Assembly: GCA_964490975.1 (NCBI GenBank)
Contig: CAZBEQ010000066.1
Location: forward strand, 1-11,735
Direction: 5' to 3'
From: DTU013 sp964490975
Lineage (GTDB): Bacteria; Bacillota; Clostridia; Acetivibrionales; DTU013
DNA: 11,735 bases
Positions 1 through 6,397 of the stretch are shown piece after piece. The notes beneath the pieces were generated by a model. The model was not told where the DNA came from. It made no database searches and saw nothing but the letters and a program-made list of their open reading frames with translations. Each line of letters opens with the position of its first letter. Position 1 is the first letter of the stretch. Position numbers and translations under genes: made by a program.

Positions 1-54
1 TTTACCGGGTCGGGACTTTCACCCGACTATATTACACACACCGAACTGGCGCTC
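1..54 (-). other. Possible 5' end of a group II intron (partial, runs off the window)
   Basis: Read on the minus strand, this stretch contains a GAGCGCC start-like block, then a GTCGGG-TGAAAGT-CCCGAC hairpin (stem arms 22-27 and 9-14). A short hairpin around the phrase GGGTGAAAGTCCC near the 5' end is typical, as I recall, of domain I of many bacterial group II introns, which often begin GUGCG or similar. The segment lies downstream of the groEL terminator, where class C introns tend to insert. The rest of the putative intron, with its reverse transcriptase and domains V and VI, would lie outside the left edge. The identification rests on motif resemblance only; it could equally be the end of another mobile element. 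Confidence 0.35.
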
Positions 55-189
55 CACTACTCGTTTTTGCAATTATAGGGCGAAATTGTAAGGGCTTTGC
101 GAAGAATAAGCCTTGATTTTTAGACGGTCGGCTATAAATCATGCCATTTTTAGTAGATTTCTGTTCTAAAGCTGCAAAAACGAGTAGTG
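55..189. repeat. 17-bp perfect inverted repeat flanking about 100 bp of non-coding DNA
   Basis: Positions 55-71 (CACTACTCGTTTTTGCA) and 173-189 are exact reverse complements, and a few more bases match imperfectly outside them (GCGC on both sides). The interior shows no convincing gene. The arrangement suits a small MITE-like element or the remnant of an insertion sequence, or a long RNA stem-loop. The left arm abuts the intron-like segment at the window edge. No target-site duplication could be recognised. Confidence 0.5.
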
Positions 190-191
190 CG

Positions 192-219
192 CTATCAAAA
201 AAGGTCCTATCAAAAAAGG
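192..219. repeat. Tandem duplication of a 13-bp block at the terminator tail
   Basis: The block CTATCAAAAAAGG occurs at 192-204 and again at 207-219, a 15-bp period. On the minus strand this gives two T6 tracts in a row, the first belonging to the groEL terminator. A local duplication of the terminator tail is the simplest explanation. Confidence 0.6.
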
Positions 220-238
220 CCCGCAAATGCGAGCCTTT
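212..238 (-). terminator. Intrinsic terminator of groESL
   Basis: On the minus strand a 10-bp stem (229-238 with 215-224; GC core GGCTCGC/GCGGGCC including one G-T pair, flanked by AAA/TTT) with an ATTT loop is followed by a T6 tract. It is the first good Rho-independent terminator downstream of groEL and points in the right direction. It lies about 95 bp beyond the groEL stop because a palindromic element occupies the space between them. Confidence 0.85.
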
Positions 239-248
239 ATATGTTGAA

Positions 249-322
249 AGGGGGTCAGGCTTGAATTATTCACTTATTTTCGATAGGTAAAAAATAAGTG
301 AATAATTCAAGCCTGACCCCCT
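249..322. mobile_element. Perfect 32-bp inverted repeat, probable short palindromic mobile element
   Basis: Arms 249-280 and 291-322 are exact reverse complements over 32 bp, with a 10-base centre (281-290). The outer end reads AGGGGGTCAGGCTTGAATTA. Ends of the type GGGGTCAGGCTTGA are, to my recollection, common around genes for IS200-like Y1 (REP-associated) tyrosine transposases, so this may be a non-autonomous derivative moved by such an enzyme elsewhere in the genome. It begins 11 bp after the groEL stop. Transcribed, it would form a very stable 3'-UTR hairpin. It has no T tract of its own, so it is not a standard terminator. The structure is certain; the mobile origin is inferred. Confidence 0.6.
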
Positions 323-333
323 CTAGGTTCTGC

Positions 334-1962
334 TTAGTACATGCCGCCCATTCCGCCGGGGCCGCCTGCAGGCATCGGGGGTTCCTTCTCAGGCTTGTCG
401 GCAACTACGCTCTCAGTGGTGAGAACCATAGCTGCTACTGATGCTGCGTTCTGCAAAGCTGATCTTGTAACCTTGGCAGGATCAACGATACCATTGTTGA
501 TCATGTCGATATATTCTTCCTTAAGTACATCGAAGCCAATTCCAGCAGGGCTACTCTTTACCTTGTCAACTATGACTGAACCTTCGAGGCCGGCGTTTGC
601 AGCAATCTGCCTGATAGGTTCCTCAAGAGCCTTGACAATGATCTGAACACCGGTCTTTTCATCGCCGTGAGTAGTCTTCAAAAGTTCTGCAACCTTCGGT
701 ATAGCATTGACATATGCTGTACCGCCGCCTGCTACGATGCCTTCTTCAACTGCAGCTTTTGTTGCAGCAAGGGCGTCCTCTATACGGAGCTTCTTTTCCT
801 TCATTTCAGTTTCAGTTGCTGCGCCGACCTGGATGACAGCTACGCCGCCTGCCAGTTTTGCAAGCCTTTCCTGGAGCTTTTCCTTGTCGAAATCAGAAGT
901 GGTCTCTGCGATCTGTGATTTGATGGATCCGATCCTGCTCTTGATTTCATCCTGGCTGCCTGCGCCGTCAACGATAATGGTGTTTTCCTTCTGGACCTTG
1001 ACCTGTCTTGCTTTACCGAGCTGAGATATCTTGGTTTCCTTGATATCCAGTCCGAGTTCGTCTGTAATAACCTGACCGCCTGTCAATGTAGCGATATCCT
1101 TGAGCATTTCCTTCCTTCTGTCGCCAAAGCCGGGAGCCTTGACAGCAACACAGTTGAAGGTTCCGCGAAGTTTGTTGAGTATCAAAGTGGTAAGAGCTTC
1201 GCCTTCTATGTCCTCAGCAATTATAAGGAGCTTCTTGCCGGACTGTACGATCTGCTCGAGGAGCGGCAGGAGATCCTGGATGCTGCTGAGCTTCTTGTCA
1301 GTGATGAGGATGTATGGATCATCAAGGACTGCTTCCATCTTGTCAGTATCAGTTACCATGTAAGCTGAAATATAGCCTCTGTCGAACTGCATACCTTCAA
1401 CGACCTCTAAGTTTGTGCCCATGGTCTTGGATTCTTCAACGGTGATAACGCCATCGTTTGTAACCTTTTCCATTGCATCGGAAATTAGCTGGCCTATTAC
1501 ATCGTCATTTGCAGAAATAGCTGCAACTCGCGCGATGTCTTCCTTGCCCTTGATCTTTCTGCTGTTTTCCTTTATTGCATTGACAGCTGTATCAACAGCT
1601 GTTGCAAGACCCTTCTTCAGGATCATCGGGTTTGCGCCTGCTGCTACGTTCTTAAGGCCTTCTCTGATAATAGCCTGTGCCAGCAGAGTTGCTGTAGTTG
1701 TACCGTCGCCTGCTACATCATTGGTCTTTGTAGCAACTTCTTTTACGAGCTGTGCTCCCATGTTTTCAAATTTGTCTTCGAGTTCGATCTCTTTTGCGAT
1801 AGTTACACCATCATTAGTTATCAGAGGTGAGCCAAATTTCTTATCAAGTACTACGTTTCTTCCCTTAGGTCCGAGAGTGATCTTTACTGTATCAGCCAGC
1901 TGGTTGACACCGCTTTCCAATGCGCGCCTGGCTTCTTCTCCGAATTTGATTTCCTTTGACAT
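334..1962 (-). CDS. groEL: 60-kDa chaperonin GroEL
   Basis: ATP-driven cytosolic chaperonin; the family forms a double ring of 14 subunits that, capped by GroES, encloses unfolded proteins. The 542-residue product has the usual full length. Visible hallmarks are GPKGRNVVLD near residue 31, the nucleotide-binding GDGTTT at 85-90, the VAVKAPGFGDRR block in the middle, the DALAATKAAVEEG-IVAGGG segment with the ATPase aspartate, and a Gly/Met-rich tail ending GGPGGMGGMY. The ATG is preceded by AAGGAGG (1973-1979) at 10 bases. It lies 53 bp downstream of groES and is cotranscribed with it from the CIRCE-controlled promoter. No truncation or odd residues were seen. Identification is essentially certain. 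Confidence 0.99.
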   Translation of the reverse strand: MSKEIKFGEEARRALESGVNQLADTVKITLGPKGRNVVLDKKFGSPLITNDGVTIAKEIELEDKFENMGAQLVKEVATKTNDVAGDGTTTATLLAQAIIREGLKNVAAGANPMILKKGLATAVDTAVNAIKENSRKIKGKEDIARVAAISANDDVIGQLISDAMEKVTNDGVITVEESKTMGTNLEVVEGMQFDRGYISAYMVTDTDKMEAVLDDPYILITDKKLSSIQDLLPLLEQIVQSGKKLLIIAEDIEGEALTTLILNKLRGTFNCVAVKAPGFGDRRKEMLKDIATLTGGQVITDELGLDIKETKISQLGKARQVKVQKENTIIVDGAGSQDEIKSRIGSIKSQIAETTSDFDKEKLQERLAKLAGGVAVIQVGAATETEMKEKKLRIEDALAATKAAVEEGIVAGGGTAYVNAIPKVAELLKTTHGDEKTGVQIIVKALEEPIRQIAANAGLEGSVIVDKVKSSPAGIGFDVLKEEYIDMINNGIVDPAKVTRSALQNAASVAAMVLTTESVVADKPEKEPPMPAGGPGGMGGMY

Positions 1963-2015
1963 ATGTTTTATGCCTCCTTGTCAGCATTTAAAATTATCAA
2001 ATGATTGATTGCCTA

Positions 2016-2303
2016 TTATTCAACTACAGCCAGTATATCGGCCTGCTTGAGTATTGTATACTCAACGCCGTCGATCTTGACTTCAGTTCCGGCATATTTG
2101 CTTATAAGTACTTTGTCTCCTACCTTGACTTCCATCTTGATCTCTCTGCCCTTGTCGTCATATCCGCCCGGGCCTGCAGCTACGATCTCAGCAACCTGTG
2201 GTTTTTCCTTTGCGCTGCCTGGAAGCACGATACCGCCTTTTGTTGTTTCTTCACTTTCGAGCATCTTGATAACAACTCTTTCACCTAATGGTTTTATTTT
2301 CAT
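2016..2303 (-). CDS. groES: 10-kDa co-chaperonin GroES
   Basis: Heptameric lid of the GroEL chamber. The 95-residue protein begins MKIKPLGERVVIK, as is usual for the family. The mobile loop that docks on GroEL lies at about residues 15-35 and includes GGIVLPG, followed by a beta-barrel part with GDKVLISKYAG. A longer reading frame opens 45 bases upstream, but it would start inside the CIRCE operator. The ATG at 2303 has a strong AGGAGGT site (2311-2317) seven bases before it and gives the family length, so it was chosen. It is the first gene of the groES-groEL pair, and its leader contains CIRCE. Confidence 0.98.
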   Translation of the reverse strand: MKIKPLGERVVIKMLESEETTKGGIVLPGSAKEKPQVAEIVAAGPGGYDDKGREIKMEVKVGDKVLISKYAGTEVKIDGVEYTILKQADILAVVE

Positions 2304-2337
2304 AAAGTGTACCTCCTGTAATGTTTTTAACAATTTA

Positions 2338-2364
2338 TTAGCACTCACTAATATTGAGTGCTAA
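2338..2364 (-). promoter_or_regulatory. CIRCE operator (HrcA binding site)
   Basis: A perfect match to the CIRCE consensus, TTAGCACTC-N9-GAGTGCTAA, lies 34 bp upstream of the groES start and just after the predicted transcription start. CIRCE is bound by the heat-shock repressor HrcA, whose own folding depends on GroEL. The chaperonin genes should therefore be derepressed on heat or folding stress. hrcA itself is not in the window. Confidence 0.97.
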
Positions 2365-2490
2365 TTACATTAATAATATAATATATTATCCAATTTGTAA
2401 TCAAATATGCGTTTTTTCTAAAATGTGCCGTTTTAGAAGCAATTATGAAGATTATCTGGCTATTTTATGAAATTTCATCGTTTTTCAAAG
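2365..2490. other. Spacer between hisIE and groES, no clear terminator
   Basis: This AT-rich spacer holds the groESL promoter and two small palindromes: TTCTAAAA with a 7-base loop at 2416-2438, and ATGAAATTTCAT at 2467-2478. Neither is followed by a T tract on the minus strand, so neither is a convincing terminator for the histidine operon. Some his transcripts may continue into groESL. Confidence 0.5.
2375..2404 (-). promoter_or_regulatory. Putative sigma-A promoter of groESL
   Basis: On the minus strand TTGATT (2399-2404, -35-like) is followed after 18 bases by TATATT (2375-2380, -10-like). This would start transcription close to 2367, immediately before CIRCE, the usual geometry for HrcA-repressed groESL promoters. 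The region is very AT-rich, so other -10 choices nearby are possible. Confidence 0.6.
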
Positions 2491-3288
2491 TCACTCTCGT
2501 TTTTTCAATTCTTCATATATATTATTCAGAGACATGCCTCTTTCTGCGAGGAGAACCATAATATGATAGAACAGATCTGCGATTTCAGCACTGATATCTT
2601 CAGCTGTGCCGTTCTTTGAAGCAATTACTACTTCACACGCTTCCTCTCCTACTTTTTTTAATATCTTGTCAAGGCCCTTTGTAAAAAGGTAGTTGGTATA
2701 TGAGCCTTCCTTCGGGTGTGCCAGTCTGTCACATATCACACTAAAAACCTCACCGAGAACTTCGGGGCCTGCAATGCTGTTTGCCTCATTATCACCGTTT
2801 GCATTTTCGGAGGTGCTCCCGGCGGCGTTTCCGTTGGCAGCACATTCGGTAGTTGCTGTAATGCTTCCGCTGGTGCTTTCGCCTATGTTTTCTCCGGTGT
2901 TTTCAGCAGCATTGGCATCCGGTTCCAAAGCAGCCTTCATATCTGCTCCATCCTTCAATTCGCCTGCATCGAGGCGGGTGTAGAAGCACGAATGGTGTCC
3001 TGTATGGCAGGCTGCTCCGGTCTGATCTACCTTGACCAGCAATGTATCGCCATCACAATCAATACTGATGCTCCTTACCTTCTGAAAATGGCCCGAGGTC
3101 TCGCCCTTGAGCCACAGCTTCTGCCTGCTCCTGCTGTAATAGTGGACCAAACCCGTTTCAATCGTTTTCTTTAGCGATTCTTCATTCATATATGCCAGCA
3201 TCAGTACCTCATCGGTCCTGATGTCCTGGGTTACAGCCGGTACAAGTCCGTCTTTATTATATTTAACCATATCCAGAATATTTGCCAT
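2491..3288 (-). CDS. hisIE: Bifunctional phosphoribosyl-AMP cyclohydrolase / phosphoribosyl-ATP pyrophosphatase HisIE
   Basis: Performs steps 2 and 3 of histidine synthesis. The C-terminal HisE part hydrolyses PR-ATP to PR-AMP, and the N-terminal HisI part opens the purine ring to give ProFAR. HisI occupies residues 1 to about 108; the metal-site aspartates are D77, D79 and D81, and the cysteines C94 and C101 lie in CHTGHHSC. HisE covers about 176-265, with the MazG-like acidic pattern EEACE near 215-219 and EIADL at 235-239. Between them is a low-complexity linker of about 64 residues, which makes the 265-residue protein longer than typical HisIE (a little over 200). The ATG follows GAGG (3296-3299) at 7 bases and comes one base after the hisF stop, so translation is probably coupled. 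Confidence 0.96.
   Translation of the reverse strand: MANILDMVKYNKDGLVPAVTQDIRTDEVLMLAYMNEESLKKTIETGLVHYYSRSRQKLWLKGETSGHFQKVRSISIDCDGDTLLVKVDQTGAACHTGHHSCFYTRLDAGELKDGADMKAALEPDANAAENTGENIGESTSGSITATTECAANGNAAGSTSENANGDNEANSIAGPEVLGEVFSVICDRLAHPKEGSYTNYLFTKGLDKILKKVGEEACEVVIASKNGTAEDISAEIADLFYHIMVLLAERGMSLNNIYEELKKRE
2764..2955 (-). other. Low-complexity Ala/Asn/Glu/Gly/Ser linker inside HisIE
   Basis: Residues about 112-175 of HisIE are made almost only of A, N, E, G, S, T and D, with repeated short patterns such as ENTGEN, GESTSGS and GSTSENANG. No domain was recognised. It separates two complete catalytic domains and is probably a disordered tether. The reading frame stays open through it and HisE continues intact, so it is not a frameshift artefact. 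Confidence 0.75.
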
Positions 3289-3289
3289 T

Positions 3290-4051
3290 TTATATCCTCA
3301 CTTCTATACCTTTTTCTTTCAAATAAGCCTTTACATCAAGTATCTCCATCTCCCTGAAATGGAAAAGCGAAGCTGCCAGTACAGCATCTGCCCTGCCTTC
3401 GGTCAGCGCCTCGTAAAAATGCTCCATTGTGCCCGCGCCTCCGGATGCTATGACAGGTATGCCCACACTTTCAGAAACCGCTCTCGTCAGTTCTATATCA
3501 TAACCGCTTTTGGTACCGTCACAGTCCATACTTGTCAGAAGTATCTCTCCGGCTCCGAGCTTTTCCGCCCGTACTGCCCACTCGACCGCATCCTTTTCAG
3601 TATTGACACGACCTCCGTTGAGGTATACATCCCATCCGCTTCCGCCGATCCGCCTTTTGGCATCGATAGCAACCACCACGCACTGGCTCCCGAAACGTTC
3701 CGCTGCCTCTGATATCAGCTCTGGCCGCTTCAATGCCGCTGAGTTGACGGATACCTTGTCTGCACCGGCTATGAGTATCTCTCTGAAATCCTCGCAGGTC
3801 CTGATACCGCCTCCAACAGTGAAGGGTATGAATACGTGCTCTGCCACCCTTCGTACGACATCGAGCATGATGCTTCTTGCATCTGACGATGCGGTTATGT
3901 CAAGAAAGGTAAGCTCATCAGCTCCTGCCTTGTCATAAAATGAGGCATTTTCAACAGGATCGCCAGCATCTATCAAATTAACAAAATTAACGCCCTTTAC
4001 TACCCTTCCGTTCATAACATCCAAGCATGGTATAATACGTTTCGTATGCAT
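3290..4051 (-). CDS. hisF: Imidazole glycerol phosphate synthase, cyclase subunit HisF
   Basis: Uses ammonia delivered by HisH to convert PRFAR into imidazole glycerol phosphate and AICAR. The 253-residue (beta/alpha)8 barrel has the catalytic aspartates D11 (in PCLDV) and D130 (in VVAIDAK) at the same numbers as in the Thermotoga enzyme. Phosphate-binding loops are visible in FTVGGGIR and PVIASGGAG. An in-frame GTG at 4060 would add three residues, but that GTG is part of the GAGGTG ribosome site. The ATG at 4051, eight bases after GAGG, is the better start and gives the family length. It lies 42 bp after hisA and one base before hisIE. Confidence 0.97.
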   Translation of the reverse strand: MHTKRIIPCLDVMNGRVVKGVNFVNLIDAGDPVENASFYDKAGADELTFLDITASSDARSIMLDVVRRVAEHVFIPFTVGGGIRTCEDFREILIAGADKVSVNSAALKRPELISEAAERFGSQCVVVAIDAKRRIGGSGWDVYLNGGRVNTEKDAVEWAVRAEKLGAGEILLTSMDCDGTKSGYDIELTRAVSESVGIPVIASGGAGTMEHFYEALTEGRADAVLAASLFHFREMEILDVKAYLKEKGIEVRI

Positions 4052-4057
4052 CGTTTT

Positions 4058-4063
4058 CACCTC
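4058..4063 (-). promoter_or_regulatory. Ribosome binding site deciding the hisF start
   Basis: GAGGTG with GAGG at 4060-4063 stands eight bases before the ATG at 4051. It overlaps an in-frame GTG (4058-4060) that would otherwise be picked as the start. Too short a spacing rules out the GTG. Confidence 0.75.
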
Positions 4064-4093
4064 TTTCCCTTCTATCCGGTAACTTGCGCTTTT

Positions 4094-4807
4094 TTACTTT
4101 GCGGCAGCAATTGCCTCTATGAGGTCAATATCACCGGTATAAAGCGCCTTGCCCACGATCGCGCCGGAAACGCCGATATCCTTCAGATTCTTTATGTCCT
4201 GTATGCTTGAAACTCCGCCGGAGGCTATAACATCTATCTTTACCGCTTTCACCATTTCCTCCATCGCCTTCAGGTTTGGCCCTTTAAGCATGCCATCCCT
4301 GGAAATGTCGGTATAAATTATAACGCTGGCACCAAGCTCCTCCATCTTTTTGGCAAAGCCTATAGCTGTAAATTTGCTTGTTTTTGCCCAACCTTCAATA
4401 GCAACAAGACCATTCTTAGCGTCTATTGCTACAGCAAGGTTTTTCCCAAAGCTCTGCACAGCTTTTTTAACAAGCTCCTGGTCTTTGACAGCAGAAGTAC
4501 CAAGTATCACTCTTTCGATGCCCTTGCAAAGTAATATCTCTATCGTTTCGATCGTGCGGATACCTCCGCCAAGCTGTACAGGCACTCCCAGTTTCACTGC
4601 CATTTCACTTATCACGGCGGTGTTCTGTGGGCTTCCGGTTCTTGCACCGTCAAGATCCACTACATGGATATACTCGGCACCCATCTGCTCAAATTTACGA
4701 GCCATATCAACAGGATTATCGGAGTAGACTGTCACATCATTGAATTCTCCCTGTACCAGTCTGACGCATCTGCCGTCCTTTATGTCGATTGCAGGATATA
4801 AAATCAT
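4094..4807 (-). CDS. hisA: ProFAR isomerase HisA
   Basis: Catalyses the Amadori rearrangement of ProFAR to PRFAR, step 4 of the pathway, in the cytoplasm. The 237-residue barrel starts MILYPAIDIKDG. The catalytic aspartates are D8 and D129 (in AVAIDAKNG), with TDISRDG at about 166-172 and phosphate loops QLGGGIRT and IASGGVSS. These features distinguish it from its paralogue HisF, which follows it in the operon. A GTG at 4816 is in frame but lies within the ribosome site (AGGAG at 4816-4820). The ATG at 4807, eight bases downstream, was therefore taken, and it puts the first aspartate at position 8 as in the family. Confidence 0.97.
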   Translation of the reverse strand: MILYPAIDIKDGRCVRLVQGEFNDVTVYSDNPVDMARKFEQMGAEYIHVVDLDGARTGSPQNTAVISEMAVKLGVPVQLGGGIRTIETIEILLCKGIERVILGTSAVKDQELVKKAVQSFGKNLAVAIDAKNGLVAIEGWAKTSKFTAIGFAKKMEELGASVIIYTDISRDGMLKGPNLKAMEEMVKAVKIDVIASGGVSSIQDIKNLKDIGVSGAIVGKALYTGDIDLIEAIAAAK

Positions 4808-4815
4808 TTTTTTCA

Positions 4816-4820
4816 CTCCT
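4816..4820 (-). promoter_or_regulatory. Ribosome binding site deciding the hisA start
   Basis: AGGAG lies eight bases before the ATG at 4807 and runs directly into an in-frame GTG (4814-4816). As in hisF, the spacing supports the ATG. Confidence 0.7.
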
Positions 4821-4832
4821 GATATATAATGA

Positions 4833-5441
4833 TTAAATCATTTCCGCCCAGTTTTTTAGGATTGTAAGGCCTGTCTCCCCGCTTTTTTCCGGATGGAACT
4901 GTGTGGCAAAAGCCCTTCCGCTGTTGACCGCAGCATCAAATTCAACACCGTAATCACATGTCGCAGTGACGATAGATTTATCCGCCGCATCCAGATAAAA
5001 TGAGTGTACAAAATAGACATAAGGGTCTTCGGGAAGGTTCCTAAACAGCGGGCATTTATTTGTATGCAGCGAGTTCCAGCCCATATGCGGCACCTTCAGT
5101 CCGGCATCTGTGGGCAGACCTTTGATCGCTCCGCTGAAAAGCCCAAGGCCGCTTACTTTTCTGCCGCCTTCCACGCTATAGTCAAAAAGCATCTGCATGC
5201 CAAGACATATCCCTAGAAACAGCCTGTTTTCCTGCACTGTATCCTTTACAGACTGCACAAGCCCGTGCTTTTCAAGACTCTCCATAGCAGCCGAAAATGC
5301 CCCTACGCCTGGGAGCACGACGCCATCAGCCTTTGCTATGACGGCCGCGTCTGACGTGATAACAGTTTTCAGCCCAATGAACTGCATCGCTTTTTGTACA
5401 CTACCAAGATTTCCGACTCCATAATCAATTATAGCTATCAA
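4833..5441 (-). CDS. hisH: Imidazole glycerol phosphate synthase, glutaminase subunit HisH
   Basis: Class I glutamine amidotransferase that releases ammonia from glutamine and channels it through the HisF barrel. At 202 residues it is of normal length. The catalytic triad is visible as C79 (GICLGMQ), H183 and E185 (FHPEKSG), and the interface block VPHMGWN lies at 117-123. The start codon is TTG, two bases after the purC stop. It is the only sensible start, since the family begins at M-IAIIDYG, and no upstream ATG or GTG lies nearby. The ribosome site is weak, so translation may depend on coupling to purC. Confidence 0.96.
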   Translation of the reverse strand: MIAIIDYGVGNLGSVQKAMQFIGLKTVITSDAAVIAKADGVVLPGVGAFSAAMESLEKHGLVQSVKDTVQENRLFLGICLGMQMLFDYSVEGGRKVSGLGLFSGAIKGLPTDAGLKVPHMGWNSLHTNKCPLFRNLPEDPYVYFVHSFYLDAADKSIVTATCDYGVEFDAAVNSGRAFATQFHPEKSGETGLTILKNWAEMI

Positions 5442-5443
5442 TT

Positions 5444-6328
5444 TTATACCAGCCTTTTGCCCGTTATTTTTTCATAGGCTTCAATATATTTAGCCTCGGT
5501 TTTGCTTATAACATCCTCAGAAAGCTTAGGTGCCGGTGGCTGCTTGTTCCAGCCGGAGTTTTCAAGGTATTCTCTCAGGTATTGCTTGTCAAAGCTCTTC
5601 TGAGGCCTTCCGGGTTCATAGTCTGCCATATCCCAGAACCTTGAGTTGTCCGGGGTGAATACTTCATCAGCAACTATCAGCTTTCCATTGAGCATACCGA
5701 ATTCAAACTTGGTGTCCGCAAGTATTATCCCCTTGCTTTCAGCATGACTTGCTGCAGCTTTGTAAAGAGCTATACTCATATCCCTCAGCTGTCCTGCCAG
5801 CTCTAGTCCAATAATATCTGAAAGTGTTTCAAATGATACATTCTCATCATGTCCTTCATGCGCCTTGGTAGATGGTGTGAATATGGGTTCAGGCAGCTTG
5901 TCTCCCTGTCTCAGTCCTGCCGGCAGCTTTATACCGCATATGGACCCGGTCTCTCTATATTCCTTCAGGCCAGAGCCCTCCAAATAACCTCTGACTATGC
6001 ACTCAGCCGGTACCATTTGTGCCTTGCTGGCCAGCATAGACCTTCCCTGCAGCTCTTCTTTGAACTCTGAAAGTCCGTCAGGGTATTTTGCTACGTCCGT
6101 AGTGATCATATGATTTCCTATTATGTCAGAGGTATAGTCGAACCAGAATTCTGAGATACTATTCAAAACCTTCCCCTTGTTGGGTATCAGGTCAGAAAAC
6201 ACAACATCAAAAGCCGATATTCTGTCAGTTACGACAATGAGCAGTTTATCTCCCAGGTCATATACATCCCTGACCTTTCCCTTGATAAAAAGCGGTTCTT
6301 TAATAAAACTAGTGTCATTGATCAACAT
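5444..6328 (-). CDS. purC: SAICAR synthase PurC (long, ADE1-like form)
   Basis: Joins aspartate to CAIR using ATP to form SAICAR in purine synthesis. The 294-residue protein has the ATP-binding GKVRDVYD near 17-24 and TDRISAFD at 34-41. The two family signatures are VPAEC-IVRGYLEGSG at 106-120 and ILADTKFEFG at 202-211. Its length is near the yeast ADE1 type rather than the roughly 235-residue form common in Bacillus. ATG at 6328 has AGGA (6337-6340) upstream. It lies within the histidine operon, 69 bp after hisB and two bases before hisH. The connection is AICAR, released by HisFH two steps beyond the PurC product. Whether another purC exists in the genome cannot be told here. Confidence 0.97.
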   Translation of the reverse strand: MLINDTSFIKEPLFIKGKVRDVYDLGDKLLIVVTDRISAFDVVFSDLIPNKGKVLNSISEFWFDYTSDIIGNHMITTDVAKYPDGLSEFKEELQGRSMLASKAQMVPAECIVRGYLEGSGLKEYRETGSICGIKLPAGLRQGDKLPEPIFTPSTKAHEGHDENVSFETLSDIIGLELAGQLRDMSIALYKAAASHAESKGIILADTKFEFGMLNGKLIVADEVFTPDNSRFWDMADYEPGRPQKSFDKQYLREYLENSGWNKQPPAPKLSEDVISKTEAKYIEAYEKITGKRLV

Positions 6329-6361
6329 ATGGTTTATCCTTTCAAGATTTATTTAATAATA

Positions 6362-6388
6362 TTTATTTGACCAGGTTTATTTGACCAG
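6362..6388. repeat. 14-bp tandem duplication in the hisB-purC gap
   Basis: TTTATTTGACCAG occurs at 6362-6374 and 6376-6388, one base apart. A further partial TTTATTT copy lies just before it. The repeat lies between the hisB stop and the purC ribosome site. No regulatory role is evident. Confidence 0.6.
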
Positions 6389-6397
6389 CCATGAGAA

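Noticed and set aside
32..226. Minus-strand 64-codon open frame downstream of groEL
   Set aside because: It begins inside the terminator tail and runs through both inverted repeats, has no ribosome site, and resembles no protein family I know.
1415..2008. Long plus-strand open frame (197 codons) opposite groEL
   Set aside because: It is antisense to an unquestionable gene, has a serine-rich shadow composition and no ribosome site.
2416..2438. Hairpin TTCTAAAA/TTTTAGAA as terminator of the his operon
   Set aside because: The stem is short and AT-only, and it is followed by A's rather than T's on the coding strand.
2716..3174. Plus-strand open frame of 152 codons opposite hisIE
   Set aside because: It is a shadow of hisIE and its low-complexity linker, without a ribosome site or recognisable domain.
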